Shown piece after piece: positions 25,236-32,857 of a DNA stretch of 64,000 bases (positions are counted from its first letter, which is position 1; every line of letters begins with the position of its first letter). The position numbers and the translations under genes are program-made. The notes beneath the pieces were generated by a model, which saw only the letters and a program-made list of their open reading frames with translations, had not been told where the DNA came from and did not search any database. Source of the DNA: JBFMFH01 sp964481395 (lineage in GTDB: Bacteria > Acidobacteriota > Vicinamibacteria > Vicinamibacterales > JAKQTR01); NCBI GenBank assembly GCA_964481395.1, contig CAYZYG010000005.1, positions 26,646-90,645 on the forward strand, given 5' to 3'.

Positions 25236-27488
25236 CTACAAGATCCACGCGTACCCGACCTTCACGAAGAAGGTGCGGTTCTGCTGGCCGAGATCGATCC
25301 CGCGCGCGCCTTGCCAATTGTCCGAATAGCCGAGGAAGAGCACCGTCTGCGGATTGACCTTGTACGAGAACAGGTACTGCGAGAAGAGACGCCTGCTGCG
25401 GGATTCGATCGGGTAGATGTACAGGCCGGGATCTCTGCTGATGTCCGTGTACTGCAGGATCGCCCGCACGAACGTCCGGAGGTTCAGGTGGTAAACCGCC
25501 CTGAGCTGCGTGAGGTTGGCCTGGTAGAGGCGCCCCTCGTCAACCGAGAGCTGCTCGAGGCTGTGGCTGAGCGCCAGGCTCACCCGCGACGCGGGACGGT
25601 ACTCGATGGCCGGACTGAAACGGAACGTGCTGGTCGCTTCGCGCGCGTTGGCGAAATCGACGCCGCCGCCGAACCGTACTGACGCGGTGAGGTTCACGTC
25701 CCCCGTCGGCTTGATGCCGAAGCGGACCAGCGGGTTGGTGTAGGTGTACCGTTGGCCTTCGTACAGGGTCTCCCCGCGGGACACCTGCGCGTTGACCGCC
25801 GTCTGGTAGGGTCCGGTGTAGTTGACGAAGGGAACGAGGGCGCGATCCGTGACCGTCCAGCCGTCGGTCGCGGACTGCAGGGCCTGCAGTCCGACGTTGA
25901 CGGTCGTGAACCAGCGACCCGCTCCGCCCCAGAACCGCCGCTGGATCAGGCCGAACAGGTTCGTCGTGTCCACCCGGGGCACGAATCCGGTGTCGCTCCG
26001 GAACCCGCGATCGTACCGCTCGTACGAGCCCAGCCACACCCAGTTCCGGCTCACGTGCTGGTACTCGAGCCACGCCGCGTTGCCGCCGAACGCTCCGTCC
26101 GGTTGACCGTAGTCGTCAACGATCTCTTCCGGGTATCGCGTATCGCTCCGGATGTACTGAACACGAAACTGCTCGGACGGCACGGGCCGGAAGAACAGGT
26201 CCACCCCGATCTGCCGGTTGTGGTAGTCGCCGCTCTCGCGCCCGGCATAGAGCGCGCCAATCGTCGACCCCACGCCGACATCCCGGCGGTATCGGGCCAC
26301 CGTAGTCGTCACGTCGTCGTCCAGTGAGGCCGAGGCCGAACCCTGGTTTCCAGGGACGATCAGGCTGTTGAACCGGTCGCGCGCGACGAAGACCCCGGTG
26401 GCGTTGGCGCCCTGTTTGTTGGTCAGCTTGGCGCCGAAGTAGGGGTCGGCGATCGTCCGGGTGAACACGGCCTGGATCGGCGTCGTGAAGAAGTCGAGCC
26501 CTTCGAGGAAGAACGGCCGCTTCTCGGGATAGAACAGCGCGAAGCGCTCGTTGACGTCGAGCTGCGCCACATCGGCCTCGACCTGCGAAAAGTCGGGGTT
26601 GACCGCACCGTTGATCGTCAGGTTCGTGGTCGGGCTCCAGCGCCCCGTCACGCCGACCTCGCCGGTCGAATCCTCCCTGACCAGCGGCTCACCCGGGGCC
26701 GGAGCGGCGTCGGTCCGGCGGTAAGTTCCGGTCGGATCCAGCTCCGCGTTGCGCCCGGGAGACAGGCCCTCGACCCCTTCGATCTTGTTCTCCTGGCACA
26801 GAATGCAGCCCTTGTTCCTGTCCGTGAAGCGTGACGAGATGCGATGCCGCACGTTGCGCGGCCAGGATCGGAACGCCTCGAAGCCCCAGGTCTGCGGACC
26901 ACCGCCCCCTGGGAACCGAAGCTGCTTCAGCGGGAACGCGATCTCGACGACGTAGCCCTCGGCCGTGACGCGCCCGACCGAGTCCCAGATCATGTCCCAC
27001 GAGAAATCTTCGACGCCGTCCTGCTCGCTGAAGATCGCGTCGGCCTGCACACCGAGGGGGTTGACGCGGAACTGGAACGCACGCCGCTCGTCGTTGAAGG
27101 TGTCGATCATCACCCCCACGTGGTCGTCCTGGATCAAGGTATCCGTGTCGTCCCGGTCCATCAGGTGCGCGCGGATGGCGGACGGGTCGGGGTCGAAGGC
27201 TCGAAAGGCCACATACAGGTTGGACCCGTCGTACGTCACGAGGCAGTCAGTGTCCACGGGCGGCTTCGCGTTGTCGCCCGGCTGCCATTCGTACGGCAGA
27301 GGGATCACCACCGCATCGCGCCAGGCCGGCTCGTCGAGGACGCCGTCGACCCGGATCGGAGACGTCGCCGGCGCGGTCTTGAACACGGCCGGAGGCGGAG
27401 CGGGCACCTGGGGCGCGGGCTCAGCGACGACGGGAACGGCGCACAGCAAGGCGGCGGCGGACAGGCGGACGACGAGCGAGCGGGTCAT
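25236..27488 (-). CDS. DUF5916 outer-membrane protein with CBM9-like N-terminal domain
   Basis: 750 residues. A signal peptide (1-22) is followed by a CBM9-like sugar-binding domain (about 40-215: RVDGVLDEPAWRDA, WQPGDNAKPPVDTDCLVTYDGSNLYVAFRAFD, EIAFPLKQLRFP). The rest is the DUF5916 region, a predicted beta-barrel with the conserved PDFSQVEADVAQLDVNERF and LFYPEKRPFFLEG motif. The C-terminus (FFVKVGYAWIL) fits a terminal barrel strand. A CRNKGCILCQE-like loop contributes two Cys. Function unknown; the family is abundant in Acidobacteriota and Bacteroidota and probably handles a surface ligand. Confidence 0.9.
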   Translation of the reverse strand: MTRSLVVRLSAAALLCAVPVVAEPAPQVPAPPPAVFKTAPATSPIRVDGVLDEPAWRDAVVIPLPYEWQPGDNAKPPVDTDCLVTYDGSNLYVAFRAFDPDPSAIRAHLMDRDDTDTLIQDDHVGVMIDTFNDERRAFQFRVNPLGVQADAIFSEQDGVEDFSWDMIWDSVGRVTAEGYVVEIAFPLKQLRFPGGGGPQTWGFEAFRSWPRNVRHRISSRFTDRNKGCILCQENKIEGVEGLSPGRNAELDPTGTYRRTDAAPAPGEPLVREDSTGEVGVTGRWSPTTNLTINGAVNPDFSQVEADVAQLDVNERFALFYPEKRPFFLEGLDFFTTPIQAVFTRTIADPYFGAKLTNKQGANATGVFVARDRFNSLIVPGNQGSASASLDDDVTTTVARYRRDVGVGSTIGALYAGRESGDYHNRQIGVDLFFRPVPSEQFRVQYIRSDTRYPEEIVDDYGQPDGAFGGNAAWLEYQHVSRNWVWLGSYERYDRGFRSDTGFVPRVDTTNLFGLIQRRFWGGAGRWFTTVNVGLQALQSATDGWTVTDRALVPFVNYTGPYQTAVNAQVSRGETLYEGQRYTYTNPLVRFGIKPTGDVNLTASVRFGGGVDFANAREATSTFRFSPAIEYRPASRVSLALSHSLEQLSVDEGRLYQANLTQLRAVYHLNLRTFVRAILQYTDISRDPGLYIYPIESRSRRLFSQYLFSYKVNPQTVLFLGYSDNWQGARGIDLGQQNRTFFVKVGYAWIL

Positions 27489-27525
27489 CGGACCTCCATG
27501 CCTGTCTTAGACGGAAGCCGGCCGA

Positions 27526-27690
27526 TTATGTTTGGTCGTCAGCGGCGTTCCACCGCCCGTCGAGCAGGCGGGCGACCAGCGCCTCCAGACGCGGGTAGTT
27601 GGCGGTGTCGTAGCCGATCATGCACGGCCGGACGACGCCCCTGCGGTCGATGATGTGAATCTGGGGAATGCCCGCCACCCTGTCATGGCG
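27526..27690 (-). pseudogene. C-terminal remnant of a thioredoxin/TlpA-like protein
   Basis: About 50 codons end at TAA 27526-27528 and read VAGIPQIHIIDRRGVVRP then YPRLEALVARLLDG. The GIP (cis-Pro) strand and the following IDRRGVVR turn are the typical second half of a TlpA/redoxin domain. The half with the CxxC site is missing: upstream the frame turns into unrelated sequence that runs into the tRNA gene. I read it as a truncated gene, cut next to the tRNA-Pro locus. Confidence 0.65.
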
Positions 27691-27734
27691 ATCCTCCCGT
27701 AGGCCGGGATACAATAACAGGTCTCGCCTCCGGT

Positions 27735-27811
27735 CGGGGCGTAGCGCAGCCTGGTAGCGCACCTGCCTTGGGCGCAGGGGGTCGCTGGTTCGAATCCAGT
27801 CGCCCCGACCA
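27735..27811 (+). tRNA. tRNA-Pro (anticodon TGG)
   Basis: A full cloverleaf can be folded: acceptor CGGGGCG/CGCCCCG, D-stem GCGC/GCGC, anticodon stem CCTGC/GCAGG with loop CTTGGGC giving anticodon TGG (reads CCA), T-stem GCTGG/CCAGT with loop TTCGAAT. The discriminator A is followed by an encoded CCA (27809-27811). Confidence 0.97.
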
Positions 27812-27891
27812 ACACATCACCTTCGTGTTCGCGTTGGTCGGGGCCACGTCTTCAGGCACGTCGCTCCGCCCTACCGGGCTCGCTCACAGGC

Positions 27892-27918
27892 TCGAATCCA
27901 GTCGCCCCGACCAACACA
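27892..27918 (+). repeat. Duplicate of the 3' end of tRNA-Pro
   Basis: The 27 bp at 27790-27816 (T-loop, T-stem 3' side, acceptor 3' strand, CCA and five more bases) recur exactly at 27892-27918. The copies start 102 bp apart. The DNA between holds no gene. This is the kind of direct repeat left by tRNA-targeted integration or by a partial tRNA duplication. Confidence 0.9.
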
Positions 27919-27923
27919 CCTCC

Positions 27924-28526
27924 CTACTTCTTCGGAACCTCAGCCCAGCCCCAGCCGCGCAAGTCGCCGACGGCGAACCCCACCGCCTGATCGGCGGGAT
28001 ATGCGGCGTCCAGCAGATCGCCGATGTCCCTTTTCACCGCCTCGGCCGGGCCATGACAGCGGAGGCACATGTCGGCCAGCCCGATCGGACGCAGCACCCC
28101 GATCCGATCCCCAAGATCGACGACCTGCGGCTCGACGGCGGCAGCCTTTCGACCGGCTGCGGCCTCGACGAGCGCTTTCGCCCACTCGGGAGCGGCATTA
28201 GCCGGATTCCTCAGGCGATGACTCGTGCGCCCCACGGCCATGCCCTGCTCGCTCTTGATCTTCCTGGTGATCGTCTGCGCCTCATCGCGGCAGATGCCGA
28301 CAGCCTGGCGGGGCCCGCCCTGCTCCATCGCCTGGCGCAACCGCGTCATCAGCGCGGCCTGCAGCGACTGCAGCGCCCGGCCGGCCCTCTCCACCGCTTG
28401 TGTGGTCTGCTGGTCTTGGGCCTGCGCACCGGTTGCGCTCCACCCGTGCTCAGCCGCCAAGCCGATGGTCCCGATGACCAGCCCCGTCGCCAGTGTCCGT
28501 GTCCAGTTCACGTTCGCCTCTCCCAA
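27924..28526 (-). CDS. DUF3365 (Tll0287-like) c-type haem protein, exported
   Basis: 200 residues. An N-terminal hydrophobic segment (about 12-25) acts as signal or anchor. The C-terminal part has LADMCLRCHGPAE (Cys154, Cys157, His158), a CxxCH haem c motif, preceded by GICRDEAQTITR, which is the conserved early part of DUF3365. Such domains serve as haem sensors or small periplasmic cytochromes. A GTG five codons in could be the true start. The stop codon lies 5 bp from the duplicated tRNA end. Confidence 0.85.
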   Translation of the reverse strand: MGEANVNWTRTLATGLVIGTIGLAAEHGWSATGAQAQDQQTTQAVERAGRALQSLQAALMTRLRQAMEQGGPRQAVGICRDEAQTITRKIKSEQGMAVGRTSHRLRNPANAAPEWAKALVEAAAGRKAAAVEPQVVDLGDRIGVLRPIGLADMCLRCHGPAEAVKRDIGDLLDAAYPADQAVGFAVGDLRGWGWAEVPKK

Positions 28527-28656
28527 GTTGTCATCCGAATGATACGCGATCGCCGCCCTGCGTCGGGACGACCACTGACGGCCGACGATCGTGTCTGTCT
28601 CTGCCGCCTGTCACCGGCCCCTACCCTGTCGCCCGCTCTTCCCCGTCGCCTGCACG

Positions 28657-28676
28657 CCCTGAGCGAAGTCGAAGGG
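28657..28676. repeat. Dispersed 20-bp motif in a repeat-like gap
   Basis: CCCTGAGCGAAGTCGAAGGG (complement CCCTTCGACTTCGCTCAGGG) is a motif I know as interspersed in the intergenic DNA of many unrelated bacteria. It is embedded in a run of degenerate 7-bp-like units (GTCGCCT-type, about 28608-28696) between the DUF3365 and FTCD genes. The rest of this 255-bp gap shows no gene. Confidence 0.55.
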
Positions 28677-28781
28677 TCGCCTATCGCCTGAACCCTGTCT
28701 TCTTGACCGCTCCCCCCACCGGACGTACGCTGGCAGGCTGGTCCGATTGCCGACGCCGGCGGCTGGACGCGAGGAGCCCGC

Positions 28782-30458
28782 ATGTCACAACTGGTCGAAT
28801 GTGTGCCGAATTTCTCCGAAGGGCGCGACCGCGCCATCATCGATGCGATCGCCTCCGCCCTGTCGGGTGTCAGCGGCGTGAAACTCCTGGACGTGGATCC
28901 CGGTGCCGACACGAACCGGACGGTCTACACGCTCGTCGGCCCGCCGGCCGCCGTGGCCGAAGCGGCGTTTCGCGGAGCCCGAAAAGCAACCGAGATCATC
29001 GACATGTCGTCCCACAAAGGAGCGCACCCTCGAATTGGCGCGCTCGACGTCTGCCCCTTCGTTCCGGTGTCCGGCATCACGATGGACGAATGCGCCGGGC
29101 TCGCCAGGGACGTCGGACGCCGGATCGGGGAGGAACTGGGCATCCCGATCTACTTCTACGAGCACGCCGCCGGGTCGGACGAGCGCCGGAGTCTCGCGAA
29201 CATCCGCGCCGGGGAATACGAGGGACTGGCCAGCAAGCTCGAGGATCCCCGCTGGCTGCCCGACGCCGGTCCGGCCGTATTCAACGCCCGCTCCGGGGCC
29301 ACGGTCGTCGGCGCCCGTGAGTTTCTCCTGGCCTACAACGTCAACGTCAACACGCGCGATCGCCGCCTCGCCAACGAGATCGCCCTGAACCTCCGCGAGG
29401 GCGGGCGCGCCCTGCGCGATGCGCACGGGGCCATCGTGCGCGACGCCAACGGGAACAGCGTGAAGGTGCCGGGCCGGTTGAAGGCCGTGCGCGCCATCGG
29501 CTGGTACATCGAGCAGTACCGCCAGGCTCAGGTCTCGATCAACCTCCTCGACTACAAGACGACGCCCCTCCATGTCGTCTTCGAAACGGCCCGGGAAGAA
29601 GCCGAGAAGCTCGGCCTCGTCGTGACGGGGTCGGAACTGGTGGGCCTGACGCCGCTGGAGCCGATGCTGGAGGCCGGCCGGTACTTCCTGCGCAAACAGG
29701 GCAAGTCGGCGGGCGTGCCGGAGCGCGACCTGGTCGAGATGGCGGTCCGCTCGCTGGGGCTCGATCAAGTGTCGCCCTTCGATCCGGAGAAGAAGGTCAT
29801 CGAGTGCCACTTCCGGCCCGCCGCGCCGCTCGTGTCGATGGTGACGTCGCGCTTCGTCGACGAGGTCTCAACCGAATCGCCGGCTCCCGGCGGTGGATCG
29901 GTGTCAGCCCTGATGGGGAGTCTTGCCGCCGCGCTGGCGGTGATGGTGGCCAATCTGACGGTGGGCAAGAAGGGCTACGAACACGCCTGGGCGGACCTGG
30001 CCGGGACCGCCGTGGAGGGGCAGCGAATCAAGGACGCGCTCCTCCGCGCCGTGGATGAGGACACCGACGCGTTCAACCGGGTCATGGACGCCATGCGCCT
30101 GCCGAAAGGCACGCCGGAACAGGCCGCCGCGCGGGCGGATGCCATCGACGCCGCCAACAGACAGGCAGCCGAGGTTCCGCTCCGAACGGCCCGGCTGTGT
30201 CTCGATGCCCTGCGTCTGGCGCACGCGGCCGCGGCGCGCGGCAACCGCAACTCGGCATCGGATGCTGGCGTGGCGGCACTCGCCGCCCGCGCGGGAGCCG
30301 AGGGCGCCGTCCTCAACGTGCGCATCAACCTCAACGCCATCTCGGATGAGGCCTTCCGGGCGGCGTGCGCGGACGAGGGCGAGCGCATCGTCGCCGACGC
30401 GCGGCGGCAGTGCGACGACGTGCAGGCCCTGGTCGGCTCGACGTTCAGACGGGACTGA
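28782..30458 (+). CDS. ftcD: Bifunctional glutamate formimidoyltransferase / formimidoyl-THF cyclodeaminase
   Basis: 558 residues in two parts. Residues 1-345: formiminotransferase, opening LVECVPNFSEGRD with LLDVDPGADTNRTVYTLVG and SSHKGAHPRIGALDVCPFVP (catalytic His candidate), then YNVNVNTRD. Residues about 350-558: cyclodeaminase, with APGGGSVSALMGSLAAALAVMVANLT and a helix-rich end. The enzyme moves the formimino group from formiminoglutamate (histidine breakdown) to tetrahydrofolate and then forms methenyl-THF. Fusion in this order is that of the animal enzyme and of some bacteria. No hut genes are nearby. Its 3' end overlaps the convergent PFK gene by 14 bp. Confidence 0.95.
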   Translation: MSQLVECVPNFSEGRDRAIIDAIASALSGVSGVKLLDVDPGADTNRTVYTLVGPPAAVAEAAFRGARKATEIIDMSSHKGAHPRIGALDVCPFVPVSGITMDECAGLARDVGRRIGEELGIPIYFYEHAAGSDERRSLANIRAGEYEGLASKLEDPRWLPDAGPAVFNARSGATVVGAREFLLAYNVNVNTRDRRLANEIALNLREGGRALRDAHGAIVRDANGNSVKVPGRLKAVRAIGWYIEQYRQAQVSINLLDYKTTPLHVVFETAREEAEKLGLVVTGSELVGLTPLEPMLEAGRYFLRKQGKSAGVPERDLVEMAVRSLGLDQVSPFDPEKKVIECHFRPAAPLVSMVTSRFVDEVSTESPAPGGGSVSALMGSLAAALAVMVANLTVGKKGYEHAWADLAGTAVEGQRIKDALLRAVDEDTDAFNRVMDAMRLPKGTPEQAAARADAIDAANRQAAEVPLRTARLCLDALRLAHAAAARGNRNSASDAGVAALAARAGAEGAVLNVRINLNAISDEAFRAACADEGERIVADARRQCDDVQALVGSTFRRD

Positions 30459-31791
30459 CGCCCTCGGCGGCGGTCGTCGGCCTCGCCGACTCCTCTTCCA
30501 CGAACCCGTGCATGTCGGGATCGACCTTCAGGCGCGGGGGCTCCATCTGGACCAGGTATTCGAATTCCCGGCGGAACTCGCTCAGCTTGAGACTGCACGT
30601 GGCGGCCAGCTTCGCCAGCTGGTGCGGGTCGGCGAAATCCTCGCGGCGCAGGCGCAGCATGTAGCTGCGCGCAATGGCATAGCGTTCGGAGTGGATGTCG
30701 ACCAGACGGATCCGCGTCTTCCCGGTCGCCGGATCGAACAACTCGGTGAACGGGATGGGCACGAAGTGCCCGCCCTGCATCGACACCATCGCGGCGTTGC
30801 CGCCGGCGAGGATGTACTTGGCCGCGGAGTAGCCCAGATCCCGCGTGTACTCCATGTCGAACGGGATGGGATCCGTGCACCGCAGCTCGTAGCCGACGTT
30901 CTTGGCGACGAGCGTGACTTTGAGGCCGAACTCCTTCAGCCGCCGCGCCACCTGGGCCTTGAGGATCTCGCCCAGGTTCACCTCGGCGACCCTGACGTTG
31001 CCGTGCGCATCCCGCTCCACGTCTTCGAGCTCAGCCAGGTCCTTCGGGTCGAGGTCGATCACCATGCCCTCGGCCACGACCGCGACGCCGTCCCGGCGAC
31101 CATAGCTCAGCCGCTTGATGATGGCCCCGGCCAGCGTGTCGACGATGTACTTCAACCGGATGTTCGCGCTGCCGAATTCCTCGGGCACGAGGGTGAGCGT
31201 GGCGCCGGCGGCCTTCCCGATGCCGAGGGCCAGGTGGCCGGCCTTGCGTCCCATGGCGATGACGAAATACCACCGGGATGCCGTTTCGGCGTCCACCATG
31301 AGGTTCCGCACCAGCTCGGCGCCGTGGTGACGGGCCGTCTGGAACCCGAACGTATCGACGGTCGGCGGCAGGTCCAGATCGTTGTCAATCGTCTTCGGCA
31401 CGTGCACGACCCGGATGCGACCGTCCGCCTTGTCGTGCAGCCGCATGGCCGACAGCGCCGTGTCGTCACCGCCGATGGTGATGAGCATGCCGACGTCGAG
31501 CCGGAGCAGCGACAGCACGGCGTTCTCGAGATGCGTCGGGTCCTTGGTCGGGTTCGCGCGCGAAGTCCCGATGCGCGATCCGCCCCTGAAGTGGTGCCGC
31601 CGAACGTCCTCAATCGTCAGGGGTGAGACGTGCTCGATGTCTCCCTGCATCAACCACTCGAAGCCGTCATGCACGCCGATGACGTCGACGCCTTCCAGCG
31701 AGGCCCTGATCGTCGCCGCGCTGATGACGCTGTTGATGCCCGGGGCCGGCCCGCCGCCGACCAGAATCGCGAGTTTGTCGGGATGGTGCAC
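30445..31791 (-). CDS. 6-phosphofructokinase, predicted PPi-dependent
   Basis: 448 residues of the group with long N- and C-terminal parts. LAILVGGGPAPGINSVI (about 8-24) is the phosphate loop. The donor-site motif is GGDDT (107-111) and the catalytic loop PKTIDND (132-138). ATP enzymes have GGDGS/T and PGTIDND; Asp and Lys at these two places are the marks of pyrophosphate-dependent enzymes, so this is probably a reversible PPi-PFK working in glycolysis and gluconeogenesis. No Rossmann-like or regulatory extras are seen. Upstream GAGGCAAC is a modest ribosome-binding site. The Gfo/Idh gene lies 21 bp upstream on the same strand. Confidence 0.92.
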   Translation of the reverse strand: MHHPDKLAILVGGGPAPGINSVISAATIRASLEGVDVIGVHDGFEWLMQGDIEHVSPLTIEDVRRHHFRGGSRIGTSRANPTKDPTHLENAVLSLLRLDVGMLITIGGDDTALSAMRLHDKADGRIRVVHVPKTIDNDLDLPPTVDTFGFQTARHHGAELVRNLMVDAETASRWYFVIAMGRKAGHLALGIGKAAGATLTLVPEEFGSANIRLKYIVDTLAGAIIKRLSYGRRDGVAVVAEGMVIDLDPKDLAELEDVERDAHGNVRVAEVNLGEILKAQVARRLKEFGLKVTLVAKNVGYELRCTDPIPFDMEYTRDLGYSAAKYILAGGNAAMVSMQGGHFVPIPFTELFDPATGKTRIRLVDIHSERYAIARSYMLRLRREDFADPHQLAKLAATCSLKLSEFRREFEYLVQMEPPRLKVDPDMHGFVEEESARPTTAAEGVSPV

Positions 31792-31812
31792 GTCGTTGCC
31801 TCCGCGCCTATT

Positions 31813-32850
31813 CTACGTGCTTCGAGACCGGGATTCACCCGATGCGCCACCGGCTCCGAATCCGACGGTCATCGGCCGCCCCTCACGCGCCGATCGGTGA
31901 AGGGCCTCCAGGACCGCCACGTTCGCGCGGCTGTCAGCCAATGGGATGGCGGGAGCCGCACGGTCGAGCACCGCCGCGGCCATGTCCTCGATCTCACCCG
32001 CATAGGGTTCCTGCGACCCGCCGTCGATGGTCCGACGCCCGGCGTCCGTGATCCACTCGTAGCTGGCCGCCACGCCGGGCTTGAACGGGTTCGGCACGAC
32101 GATGGTCCCCCCGGTGCCGACCAGTTCCATCGCCGCACGGAAAGGCGTCCGGAAGCTGCAGTCGATCGACGCGTGCAGGCTGCCGGGGAACCGGAGCAGG
32201 CCGACGAATGTCTCGTCGACCCCGGTCTCGCCGGCCTGCTGCCAGCCAACAACCTCCACGGGCTCCGCGCCAGCCGCGACCCGGGCGTAGCCGACCGGAT
32301 AGCAGCCCACGTCCCAGAGACAGCCGCCGCCGAGCGCAGGGTCCCACCGCACGTCGGGCCAGCGTTCGTGTCTGAAGGTGAACGATCCTCTGATGATCCG
32401 CAGGTCTCCAATCGCTCCCGCTCGCACCGCTGCGACGACCGCGGAGGTCAGCGGGTGGTGGCGGTACATGAACGCCTCGACCGCGACCAGCCCGTGACGG
32501 CGCGCTGTGGCGTCGATCGTATCGACATCCTCAGGGGTCAGCGCGAGCGGCTTCTCGCACAGGACGTGCTTGCCTGACTCCAGTGCGCGGACGGTCCACT
32601 TCGCGTGCAGGCCATTCGGCAGCGGGATGTAGATGACATCGACGTCCGGCGCGGCCAGGAGGCTCTCGTAGGACCCGAAGGCGCGCCCGATTCCCCACTC
32701 CCGCGCGTACGCCGCGGCGCGGGCCTGCGTTCGGCTCGCCACGGCGACGAGCCGGTTCCGCACCGATGCGCGCAGCGGCGGGATGACCGACCGGTTGATC
32801 CGGGCGGTCCCCAGGAGGCCCCAGCGAAGGACGCGATCCGTACCCCGCAT
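31813..32850 (-). CDS. Gfo/Idh/MocA family NAD(P)-dependent oxidoreductase
   Basis: 345 residues. N-terminal Rossmann domain: LRWGLLGTARINRSVIPPL (GxGxxG variant GLLGTA), VDVIYIPLPNGLHAKW, GKHVLCEKPLAL (the conserved EKP with Lys). The C-terminal domain has GGGCLWDVGCYPVGYARV, where the Asp and the following His-equivalent region form the active site (G-G-C-LWDVGCY is usual for glucose-fructose oxidoreductase relatives and for trans-dihydrodiol dehydrogenases). Substrate unknown. It starts at ATG 32850, 7 nt after the stop of the upstream HExxH lipoprotein gene, so the two are cotranscribed. Confidence 0.92.
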   Translation of the reverse strand: MRGTDRVLRWGLLGTARINRSVIPPLRASVRNRLVAVASRTQARAAAYAREWGIGRAFGSYESLLAAPDVDVIYIPLPNGLHAKWTVRALESGKHVLCEKPLALTPEDVDTIDATARRHGLVAVEAFMYRHHPLTSAVVAAVRAGAIGDLRIIRGSFTFRHERWPDVRWDPALGGGCLWDVGCYPVGYARVAAGAEPVEVVGWQQAGETGVDETFVGLLRFPGSLHASIDCSFRTPFRAAMELVGTGGTIVVPNPFKPGVAASYEWITDAGRRTIDGGSQEPYAGEIEDMAAAVLDRAAPAIPLADSRANVAVLEALHRSAREGRPMTVGFGAGGASGESRSRST

Positions 32851-32857
32851 GAGCCCG

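Noticed and set aside
27790..27918. An integrated prophage or island at tRNA-Pro
   Set aside because: The two copies of the tRNA end are only 102 bp apart and no integrase or phage gene is nearby. At most it is a scar.
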